A model generated the notes under the pieces. That model searched no databases, was not told the DNA's origin, and was given only the letters and a program-made list of their open reading frames with translations. A stretch of DNA of 11,940 nucleotides from Dehalococcoidia bacterium (GTDB lineage: Bacteria; Chloroflexota; Dehalococcoidia; Tepidiformales; Tepidiformaceae): the NCBI GenBank assembly GCA_023228745.1, contig JALOAP010000049.1, forward strand, positions 1 to 11,940. Reading direction: 5' to 3'. Both the position numbers and the translations under genes were made by a program. Of this stretch, positions 7,238 through 11,940 are shown one piece after another (the stretch's first letter is position 1; every line of letters starts with the position of its first letter).

Positions 7238-7851
7238 GCTGGTGCACTCCCGTCGTTCCTGGGCAGGAGCCCGTCGAGAAGGATGGTGAGATAGGCATCG
7301 AGGGTCTCTTCTGGCGGGGCCGGGAACCGCCCGGGCATCACATCCCGCAGCAACCCATCGGAAAAGAGGACCGCCATCAGTGCCACCGACGTCGTGTGCG
7401 GGTCAACGTCCTGGCGGACGAGCCCGGCTTCCGCAGCGGCGGCAAGGTAGTGCGCGAACTCGTCGTAGATGGAGTTGGTCACTCGCATGAGGCGCTCGTC
7501 CATCTCTGGATCGCGCCCCCACTCGAAGAGGCTCGTGCGCACCGCCTGGCGTGACCCCATGAAGCCACCCAACGTTTCGAGCATGCGCGAGCGAAGTTCA
7601 CTCCGCACATCTCCCGGTACCTCCGGCAGCGTGCCCGCCCGGAGGTACTCCAGCGCGCGGTCGGACTGGCGATCGATCGCGGCGGCGAGGAGTCCCTCCT
7701 TCGAAGCGAAATGGCGGAACAGTGTCACTTCATTGACGCCCGCAGCCGCCGCGATGCGACGTGTCGTCGCCCCCCGCTGGCCATACTGGTGGAACAGGGA
7801 AGTCGCGGCGGCGAGGATACGGTCGCGGGTAGATTCCGGCGTGCGTTCCAC
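7234..7851 (-). CDS. TetR/AcrR family transcriptional regulator
   Basis: The protein has 205 residues. The N-terminal DNA-binding domain is typical: RDRILAAATSLFHQYG (9-24), then the helix-turn-helix TTRRIAAAAGVNEVTLFRHF (29-48) with KEGLL. The remaining 150 residues are an alpha-helical ligand-binding domain that cannot be assigned to a ligand. The start GTG (7851) has no ribosome site but sits 6 bases after a TACACT box with a TTGCAA -35, so it is probably leaderless. An inverted repeat in that promoter is a likely self-operator. As first gene of the operon with the ABC transporter, it probably represses both until an effector binds; this is inference from the layout. Confidence 0.92.
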   Translation of the reverse strand: MERTPESTRDRILAAATSLFHQYGQRGATTRRIAAAAGVNEVTLFRHFASKEGLLAAAIDRQSDRALEYLRAGTLPEVPGDVRSELRSRMLETLGGFMGSRQAVRTSLFEWGRDPEMDERLMRVTNSIYDEFAHYLAAAAEAGLVRQDVDPHTTSVALMAVLFSDGLLRDVMPGRFPAPPEETLDAYLTILLDGLLPRNDGSAPA

Positions 7852-7857
7852 GGGTTC

Positions 7858-7885
7858 AGTGTAGCGTGCAAGTGCTTGCTTGCAA
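7858..7885 (-). promoter_or_regulatory. tetR operon promoter with candidate TetR operator
   Basis: On the minus strand: -35 TTGCAA (complement of 7880-7885), a 16-base spacer and -10 TACACT (complement of 7858-7863), ending 6 bases before the GTG. An inverted repeat TGCAAG-N6-CTTGCA (7867-7884) fills the spacer and part of the -35. A shorter nested palindrome, GCAAG-TG-CTTGC, lies at 7868-7879. Binding there would block RNA polymerase, as expected of TetR autorepression. Confidence 0.65.
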
Positions 7886-7944
7886 CGGGAACGGACGCGC
7901 TGCAGGGAAAAGAACCCTTACCGGGACGCGATCGCGGCGGCGGG

Positions 7945-8350
7945 CTAGCCTCCCGGGCGGAACCGAAGCGCGGACCAGGTGGAGTCCACCCGACACCATG
8001 GCCACGCCTCGCAGGCCCACGTCTTGCAGGACCTCCCAGCCGCGGTCCCGGGTGATATCGGTTTCGACCTTCGCGCTGATCTTCGGGTAGGCGAAGCAAA
8101 GCCCCCGGCTACCGTTTCCCGACGCGCCCAGGGCGGACGAAGCGAGCGTCGCCAGCTCCTGCGTGTTCGCCACGAAGGCGAGGACGCAGTCGGCGCTGGC
8201 TCCCGGCTCGGTGGCGAGCGTGACACCGCCGGGTAACTCGGCAAGCAACTCCTGTGTTTCCGGCGGGGCGTTCAGGACAAGAAACGTCGTGCCCGGCTTC
8301 ACGCCGAGCTTCAGTGCGAGCGGCTTCGTGGAAGGAGAGGGACGCGTCAT
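7945..8350 (-). pseudogene. DUF3052 family protein, frameshifted near its 3' end
   Basis: From ATG 8350 the frame reads a short DUF3052-like protein: LALKLGVKPGTTFLVLNAP, LPGGV, a hydrophobic strand CVLAFVANTQEL, then LCFAYPK and TDITRDRGWEVLQDVGLRGVAMV. The family normally ends close to a V-D-x-T-W-S-x-L-R-F motif. That motif, VDSTWSALRF, is present but in the next frame, ending RPGG and TAG at 7947-7945. Removing one base from the CCC at 7989-7991 (GGG in the coding strand) joins the two parts into a 134-residue protein. Read without correction, the frame runs 164 residues to 7856 and gives an atypical Arg/Pro-rich tail into the tetR promoter. Function of the family is unknown. It starts 5 bases after TATACT, suggesting a leaderless transcript, and is divergent from rnhB. 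Confidence 0.75.
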
Positions 8351-8355
8351 GGCGG

Positions 8356-8361
8356 AGTATA
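8356..8361 (-). promoter_or_regulatory. -10 box of the DUF3052 gene
   Basis: TATACT on the minus strand ends 5 bases before the ATG at 8350, with no ribosome site, so a leaderless start is likely. It stands back to back with the rnhB box at 8401-8406. The 39 bases between the two boxes must hold both -35 regions, so the promoters overlap. Confidence 0.5.
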
Positions 8362-8400
8362 GGCTGCTGGTGGCGTGCTGCCCGGATGCCGGTTCCGCAG

Positions 8401-8406
8401 TAGGAT
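8401..8406 (+). promoter_or_regulatory. -10 box of rnhB-yraN
   Basis: TAGGAT ends 7 bases before the ATG at 8414, which has no ribosome site. This is the spacing expected for a leaderless transcript. The -35 is not clear. Confidence 0.45.
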
Positions 8407-8413
8407 CCGCGCC

Positions 8414-9052
8414 ATGGCGCCTCCCGCGGTCCCCGTCCCGACGCTCCACTTCGAACGCGAAGCCTGGAAAGCGGGCGCGTTCTGGGTCGCAGGCGTCGAC
8501 GAAGTGGGCGTAGGGCCACTCGCGGGCCCCGTGACCGCCGCCTGTGTGGCGCTCCCGCCACGCCGCCGCTTCAAGTGGTACAAGGCCGTACGGGACTCGA
8601 AGGTCCTCTCTGCGGCCACCCGGGCGGAGCTCGCAGAGGAGATCCGGGCGTCCGTGCCGTTCGCCATCGGCTGGGCATCCCACGAAGACATCGACACGAT
8701 GAACATCTACCGCGCGCGAAAATTGGCCATGGTCCGCGCGTTCGATCAGCTCGAAGTCCAGCCCGACGCGATCATCTCCGACGCACTGCCGCTGCCGCTC
8801 CCGAACGTGCGGCCGGTCATCGACGGAGACGCGCTCTCCGTGGCGGTCGCCGCTGCGTCCATCATCGCGAAGGTCGCGCGGGATACGCTCATGCACGAGA
8901 TGTGCGAGCGCTACCCGGGCTACGGCTTCTGCCACAACAAGGGCTACCCGACGCCCGAGCACAAGCGGCTGCTGCGCAGGCGCGGCCCCTGCCCGATTCA
9001 TCGCCGCAGCTTCGCCCCGGTCGCGCAGATGGCGTTGGCCTTCGACGAATGA
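8414..9052 (+). CDS. rnhB: Ribonuclease HII
   Basis: The protein has 212 residues, the usual length for RNase HII, which removes ribonucleotides and RNA primers from DNA. Visible: VDEVGVGPLAGP (Asp29, Glu30), DSK (61-63), IISDALPLP (Asp123), ASIIAKVARD (149-157), KGYPTPEH (Tyr178) and GPCPIHRRSF near the end. Asp29, Glu30, Asp123 and probably Asp157 correspond to the acidic metal-binding residues. The GRG motif that senses the RNA-DNA junction is GVG (32-34), lacking the Arg, while the Tyr that works with it is kept. DEVGxG is more like RNase HIII, but the rest is HII. The ATG at 8414 is chosen over an upstream frame extension because of the family N-terminus and the TAGGAT box. It overlaps yraN as ATGA. 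Confidence 0.9.
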   Translation: MAPPAVPVPTLHFEREAWKAGAFWVAGVDEVGVGPLAGPVTAACVALPPRRRFKWYKAVRDSKVLSAATRAELAEEIRASVPFAIGWASHEDIDTMNIYRARKLAMVRAFDQLEVQPDAIISDALPLPLPNVRPVIDGDALSVAVAAASIIAKVARDTLMHEMCERYPGYGFCHNKGYPTPEHKRLLRRRGPCPIHRRSFAPVAQMALAFDE

Positions 9053-9414
9053 CCGCGCGGCAGCAGCTCGGCGCCTTCGGGGAACGACTGGCGGTGCACC
9101 GGCTCGAAGCGGCGGGCCTTCGCATCGTCGCCCGCAACGTGCGGGTGCCAGCGGGCGAGATCGACATCCTCGCCGAAGATGGCGACGACCTGGTCTTCGT
9201 CGAAGTCCGCACCCGGCGCAGCATCCCCGGCGTCGCCGCCGAGTCGCTCACACCGACGAAGCTGCGGCGGATGTGGCAGTGCGCGATGGACTACTGCGAA
9301 CGCGAGTCCGCCGACCCGGAGCGGGTGCGGATCGACGTGGTCAGCATCGACCTCGGCCGGGGAGGGCGCGTCGAGGTCGTGGAGCACTTCCGTGGCGTGG
9401 AAATCCCGGACTAG
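9049..9414 (+). CDS. yraN: UPF0102 (YraN) family endonuclease-like protein
   Basis: The protein has 121 residues, standard for UPF0102. It begins TARQQLGAFGERLAVHRLEAAG, then RNVRVPAGEIDILAEDGDDLVFVEVRTR (29-56). This is the restriction-endonuclease-like core, with Glu37, Asp39 and Glu52 as the acidic residues and Arg54 where most members have Lys (EVKTR). A Holliday-junction-resolvase-like fold is established for the family; the cellular role is not settled. The ATG overlaps the rnhB stop by four bases (ATGA), and rnhB-yraN pairing is common in bacteria, so the two are co-transcribed and translationally coupled. A strong hairpin follows at once. Confidence 0.9.
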   Translation: MTARQQLGAFGERLAVHRLEAAGLRIVARNVRVPAGEIDILAEDGDDLVFVEVRTRRSIPGVAAESLTPTKLRRMWQCAMDYCERESADPERVRIDVVSIDLGRGGRVEVVEHFRGVEIPD

Positions 9415-9415
9415 C

Positions 9416-9447
9416 AGAGCGCCCTCCCGTACCTGGGAGGGCGCTCT
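9416..9447. terminator. Hairpin closing the rnhB-yraN unit, possibly bidirectional
   Basis: AGAGCGCCCTCCC (9416-9428) and GGGAGGGCGCTCT (9435-9447) give a perfect 13-bp stem with a 6-base loop, starting 2 bases after the yraN stop. Neither side has a T run, so it is either a U-less terminator or an mRNA 3'-end stabiliser. It also lies 22 bases after the stop of the gene remnant on the other strand and may once have served both. Confidence 0.65.
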
Positions 9448-9469
9448 CGGACTGGCCACATTTACGTGA

Positions 9470-9532
9470 CTAGCGCACGTAGAAACTCACGGAGTAGACG
9501 TGTCCCGGCTCGCTAGCAACGGTGAAGTCCAG
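9470..9532 (-). pseudogene. C-terminal remnant of an unrelated coding frame
   Basis: Twenty codons on the minus strand read LDFTVASEPGHVYSVSFYVR and end in TAG (9472-9470). The alternating hydrophobic pattern looks like the last strands of an extracellular beta-sandwich domain. It has no upstream continuation: before it the DNA encodes a Fic protein in another frame. The proximity to the 9416-9447 hairpin suits a true gene end. I take it as the 3' stump of a resident gene cut by the Fic-bearing DNA. Evidence is a short stretch only. Confidence 0.4.
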
Positions 9533-9987
9533 CGTCCTTCGATGAAGGGATGAATCCAGTTCAGGCGCCACAGAACAAACGATGCTAAGTGTAGGGCGGA
9601 ACAGTCATCCCAATTCTCGTTTACGTAGTCGCACATCTCTTGGACGAGCCCTGGAGCTAGAGATTCGTGCGGTGGGACATGCTCGGAATTCTTGATCTGG
9701 ACAGGGCCGGAGCGAAAGCTGCCGGCCGTTGCCACGATCCCTTGTACCGCAACCTTCGGAAGCAGCTGAATGAGGGCTGGGCGGATTCTGGGCGTTGGGT
9801 CAGCACGGAGGCCATACTCAATGATTTCGAGCATGAGGTCGTACTGTAGGACGCCGTTCTCAGCCTCAATCCGGGCCTTTTCATCCTCGGACATAGGCGG
9901 AGAGGGCGTCCCCAGCGGAGCTGCCTCCAGGTCGGTGTTACTTGCCTCGCCGGACACCCGCAGTGTTCCGCCCGGGCGCGCATACAC
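9487..9987 (-). pseudogene. Truncated Fic-domain protein (probable former AMP-transferase toxin)
   Basis: This 166-residue frame starts at GTG 9987 (an internal Met follows at codon 32). It carries the first part of a Fic domain: KARIEAENGVLQYDLMLEII, SFRSGPVQI, HVPPHESLAPGLVQEMCDYVNENW, then ALHLASFVLWRLNWIHPFIEG. Active Fic enzymes transfer AMP (or other groups) to target proteins using HPFx(D/E)GNGRxxR. Here the motif reaches HPFIEG (146-151) and turns into RWTSPLLAS..., so the Asn-Gly-Arg and the following helices are missing. The join near 9533-9537 meets a different coding frame (9470-9532). The product should be inactive. The overlap of about 50 bases with the small upstream ORF matches antitoxin-Fic operons. 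Base composition is low (I counted 52% G+C in two 60-base lines, against 68% in one rnhB line), suggesting transfer. Confidence 0.7.
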
Positions 9988-10144
9988 GGTCCGCCGCGTC
10001 CTCTACCATCTTCCGAGTGATCCGAGTATTCTCGATATGAGTGTTTCCATAGGCGAAGCTGCGGCGCTGCTGCTCGCGGTCGCCGGAGGACATAGGCACA
10101 GAGCGCGCCAGCTCAAGCAGCCGGTCGAGGTCCGTCTGAGTCAT
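9938..10144 (-). CDS. Probable Fic antitoxin-like small protein
   Basis: The protein has 68 residues. The core is REQQRRSFAYGNTHIENTRITRKMVEDAA (23-51). NTHIEN (34-39) aligns with the inhibitory helix motif (S/T)xxxE(G/N) of Fic regulators and the SSxIEGN-xIT segment of self-inhibited Fic proteins: Glu38 and Asn39 are kept, while the first position is Asn instead of Ser/Thr. In such proteins the Glu blocks productive ATP binding in the Fic pocket. The ATG at 10144 has an excellent ribosome site, AAGGAG, 6 bases upstream, so the 18-codon upstream extension is rejected. Its 3' end overlaps the Fic ORF in another frame. It seems intact although its partner is broken. Confidence 0.65.
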   Translation of the reverse strand: MTQTDLDRLLELARSVPMSSGDREQQRRSFAYGNTHIENTRITRKMVEDAADRVCAPGRNTAGVRRGK

Positions 10145-10185
10145 TTCGCTCTCCTTTCCTAGCCCACGTTTGGATTTGTCGTCCG

Positions 10186-10248
10186 CGGTCGATGCCACGT
10201 GTCACCACACCTGTCTATTAGTTCCATCACCTAATTAATCATCGACCG
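10186..10248. repeat. 9-bp inverted repeat upstream of the antitoxin-like gene
   Basis: CGGTCGATG (10186-10194) and CATCGACCG (10240-10248) are perfect inverted copies 45 bases apart, flanking an AT-richer stretch that includes CTAATTAATC (10231-10240). This could be a regulatory or recombination site; no protein is assigned. Confidence 0.5.
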
Positions 10249-10341
10249 TATCGCGAAGGGCGCGAGAGGCCAAAGGGCCAATTGGCGTTGCGAAGCGGTG
10301 CCAACGCCAAGGCTCTACGTTACTCCGCTTCCCGTCACTCC

Positions 10342-10361
10342 GGCGCCAATCGGGCGCCAAT
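10342..10361. repeat. 9-bp tandem-phased direct repeat
   Basis: GGCGCCAAT occurs twice with an 11-base period (10342-10350, 10353-10361), and a related GGCCAATT lies at 10276-10283. One-helical-turn phasing is typical of protein binding sites, but no binding protein can be named. Confidence 0.45.
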
Positions 10362-10418
10362 TGCTCAGAGCCATTCTCATTTGACTGCCTGGTGCTGAGG
10401 CGCGCCAGATTCAAGAGT

Positions 10419-10504
<86 letters not shown>

Positions 10505-10512
10505 TCGCCAAC

Positions 10513-10518
10513 ATGATA
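10513..10518 (-). promoter_or_regulatory. -10 box of tRNA-Leu
   Basis: TATCAT on the minus strand ends 8 bases before the mature 5' end of tRNA-Leu. No convincing -35 is visible. A local promoter is expected because a terminator follows tRNA-Gly. Confidence 0.4.
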
Positions 10519-10546
10519 CCGCCACGACCCTTCGCCCCGGGAAGCG

Positions 10547-10567
10547 AAAAGCCCGCCGGTGGCGGGC
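10547..10567 (-). terminator. Rho-independent terminator after tRNA-Gly
   Basis: In the minus orientation GCCCGCC-ACC-GGCGGGC (complement of 10551-10567) is followed by TTTT (complement of 10547-10550). It lies 16 bases after the CCA end of tRNA-Gly and upstream of the tRNA-Leu promoter. Confidence 0.8.
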
Positions 10568-10583
10568 CTGTCGGTGTCGTGTC

Positions 10584-10658
10584 TGGAGCGGAAGACGAGG
10601 GTCGAACTCGCGACCTCCTCCTTGGCAAGGAGGCGCTCTACCACTGAGCTACTTCCGC
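10584..10658 (-). tRNA. tRNA-Gly (anticodon GCC)
   Basis: A full cloverleaf: acceptor GCGGAAG/CTTCCGC, D arm GCTC-AGTGGTA-GAGC, anticodon arm CCTCC-TTGCCAA-GGAGG with anticodon GCC, T arm GCGAG-TTCGACC-CTCGT, discriminator T and encoded CCA. The length is 75 bases. It has its own promoter (TATACT) and terminator. Confidence 0.96.
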
Positions 10659-10670
10659 CCACGGACCCTC

Positions 10671-10698
10671 AGTATAGCAGGCCGAGGCATTGGGCCAA
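10671..10698 (-). promoter_or_regulatory. Promoter of tRNA-Gly
   Basis: On the minus strand, a weak -35 TTGGCC (complement of 10693-10698), a 16-base spacer and -10 TATACT (complement of 10671-10676), 12 bases before the mature tRNA. This predicts a short 5' leader of about 5 bases. Confidence 0.6.
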
Positions 10699-10736
10699 GG
10701 ACGACCGCGTTGGGCTTTCGCCGCTTTCCTTTCGCC

Positions 10737-11940
10737 TCAGGCGCACATGCGCCGCACGATTTCGTACGTCAGCTCGACGCCCATGTTCAGGTTCTCAATC
10801 GTCAGGAACTCGTTGTTCCCGTGGAACCCGGCACGCTCCTCGCGGCTGAGCAAACAGGGGATGAAGCCGTAGGCCGGGATGCCCCGCTCGCGCAGGAAGC
10901 GATTGTCGGTGCCACCAACGGTCATGGTCGGCACAACAACGGCGTCCTCCATCGCTTCGAGCAGCACATCCTGGATGGTCTGGAAGAGTTCCGTGTCCCA
11001 CGGCACGGCCTCCGGCTCGCCCTGGTCTGGCGAATAGAGCTCCACCGCAATCCGCTCGTCGTCGATGTAGTCGCGGACCTGGTCCATCCAGTCGGCCTTG
11101 GTCTGTCCCGGCAGCAGACGGCAGTCGATGATCGCCTCGCTCTTCGCCGGGATGACATTCGCCTTGATGCCGCTGTTGAGCATGGTGGTGTTGAGGGTGT
11201 TCAGGAACATCGCGTGCAGCTCGGGCGTCCCGCGGATGCGGGCTTCCAACTTGTCGCGGTCGTCCAGCGATGGCATCAGGCCTGCCTCGTGGAGCCGCTG
11301 CAGGTAGGCGCGCGTCTCATCCGTGAAGGTAAGCCCCCGGTCCCAATCCGCGAGCTTGATGAGCGCGCGCATGAGGTGGACGGCCGAGTTGTCGGCGTGC
11401 GGCTGGCTGCCGTGGCCGGGCGTGCCGACGGCGGTGAGCTTCAGCCAGCAGACGTCCTTCTCGTTTGTCGCAATGGAGAACACCTTCCGGTCCTGGCCGA
11501 AAAGCCGCGACGTCCCGGCGCCGCCCTCGCTCAGTTCGAACTCAACGTCGACGACATCGGGGCGATGCTCACAGAGCCACGCCATGCCGTATTCGCTGCC
11601 GGCCTCCTCGTCGGGGACGGCACAGAACACGAGGTCGCGCTTGAGGGGGATGCCGTGACGCTTGATGAGAAGGAAGGCGAGGAGTTGCATGACGGCACAG
11701 CCCTTCATGTCGACCGCGCCGCGACCGTAGACTCTCCCGTCCTTGATGACGCCCTCGAATGCGGGCACGTCCCAGAACTGCTCCTCGACAGGCACGACGT
11801 CGGAATGGTTGCATAGCATCAGCGGCCGCTTCGAACCGTCGCCGCACAATCGTGCGACCAGCACCTCCCGGTTCGGCGCCGTCTCGATGTATTCGGTCTC
11901 GATGCCCTCCGCTTCGATGAGCGCACCGAGGAAGCGGGCG
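10737..11940 (-). CDS. M20 family metallopeptidase (ArgE/DapE/ACY1/CPG2 type), 5' end outside window
   Basis: The frame is open to the right window edge (401 residues seen; upstream codons read FLGALIEAEGIETEYIET), so only a short N-terminus is missing and internal GTG codons are not the start. M20 hydrolases cleave peptide or acylamino bonds with two zinc ions. Visible: MLCNHSDVVPV (His and Asp, first metal motif), VYGRGAVDMKG (bridging Asp), VFCAVPDEEAGSEYG (catalytic Glu plus metal Glu), GTPGHGSQPHADNSAVHLM at the start of the dimerisation domain, and GGTDNRFLRERGIPAYGF and FHGNNEFLTIENL (final metal His). All metal ligands are retained, so it should be active. The substrate could be a dipeptide or N-acyl amino acid and cannot be fixed from sequence. 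No terminator is evident before the tRNA-Gly promoter. Confidence 0.92.
   Translation of the reverse strand, partial: ARFLGALIEAEGIETEYIETAPNREVLVARLCGDGSKRPLMLCNHSDVVPVEEQFWDVPAFEGVIKDGRVYGRGAVDMKGCAVMQLLAFLLIKRHGIPLKRDLVFCAVPDEEAGSEYGMAWLCEHRPDVVDVEFELSEGGAGTSRLFGQDRKVFSIATNEKDVCWLKLTAVGTPGHGSQPHADNSAVHLMRALIKLADWDRGLTFTDETRAYLQRLHEAGLMPSLDDRDKLEARIRGTPELHAMFLNTLNTTMLNSGIKANVIPAKSEAIIDCRLLPGQTKADWMDQVRDYIDDERIAVELYSPDQGEPEAVPWDTELFQTIQDVLLEAMEDAVVVPTMTVGGTDNRFLRERGIPAYGFIPCLLSREERAGFHGNNEFLTIENLNMGVELTYEIVRRMCA

Larger units (their letters stand above)
10165..10418. other. Gene-free repeat-rich stretch between the Fic module and tRNA-Leu
   Basis: I see no convincing gene here. Besides the 9-bp inverted repeat it holds a palindrome GCCAATTGGC (10277-10286), an 8-bp inverted repeat TTGGCGTT/AACGCCAA (10282-10289 and 10303-10310) and a 9-bp direct repeat GGCGCCAAT at 10342-10350 and 10353-10361, i.e. 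11 bases apart. It also has TGGTGCTGAGG (10390-10400), an imperfect echo of the tRNA-Leu 3' end TGGTGCCGAAGG at 10419. Its position at the 3' end of a tRNA suggests a former integration site. Any promoter of the Fic module must also lie here; I could not pick one. Confidence 0.4.

Noticed and set aside
4847..7851. Reading the tetR-ABC-DinB operon as a novel defence or toxin-immunity system
   Set aside because: Each part is an ordinary family, and the layout fits regulated export. Nothing in the sequence points to phage defence.
8351..9001. Minus-strand frame extending the DUF3052 ORF upstream across rnhB
   Set aside because: It is antisense to rnhB. The family N-terminus and a -10 box place the start at 8350.
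10710..11816. 368-codon + strand frame
   Set aside because: It is the antisense of the M20 peptidase gene, which has all its metal-binding motifs on the minus strand.

Overview
The window is about 65% G+C, densely coded and carries genes on both strands. It looks like a chromosomal segment of a free-living, high-GC bacterium. The gene content (an Rv1284-type beta-carbonic anhydrase, a PAC2 protein, a short DUF3052 protein, rnhB followed by yraN, a secreted CAP protein) and several apparently leaderless genes with a TANNNT box just before the start codon would suit Chloroflexota or a related actinobacterium-like lineage. This placement is inference only.

Left part (1-3760). The 3' end of a crotonase-family gene (+) faces a beta-carbonic anhydrase (-). 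Upstream of the latter lie a membrane-anchored PKD/alpha-beta hydrolase (-) and a secreted CAP-domain protein (-) with its own intrinsic terminator.

Middle (3930-9450). A PAC2-family gene (+) converges on a probable four-gene operon (-), which reads tetR, FtsX/DevC-type permease, MacB/LolD-type ATPase, DinB-fold protein. The tetR promoter carries an inverted repeat that is a good autoregulatory operator candidate, so the operon is probably a substrate-induced efflux or envelope-transport unit. Upstream of tetR is a DUF3052 gene (-) with a one-base frameshift near its 3' end. It is divergent from rnhB (+), which overlaps yraN (+) by ATGA. The RNase HII has Val in place of the Arg of its GRG motif. 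A 13-bp hairpin closes the rnhB-yraN unit.

Right part (9470-11940). A low-GC patch holds a Fic-type toxin/antitoxin remnant. The small inhibitor-like ORF is intact and has a strong Shine-Dalgarno. The Fic ORF breaks off inside its HPFxxGNGR motif, where it joins the last 20 codons of an unrelated coding frame. The patch ends in a repeat-rich intergenic region abutting the 3' end of tRNA-Leu(CAA), a typical integration context. tRNA-Gly(GCC), with its own promoter and terminator, and a 5'-truncated M20 metallopeptidase gene (-) complete the window.

I see no convincing new multi-gene system. The most interesting items are the truncated Fic module beside the tRNA, the altered RNase HII motif, the frameshifted DUF3052 gene and the recurrent leaderless promoter architecture.
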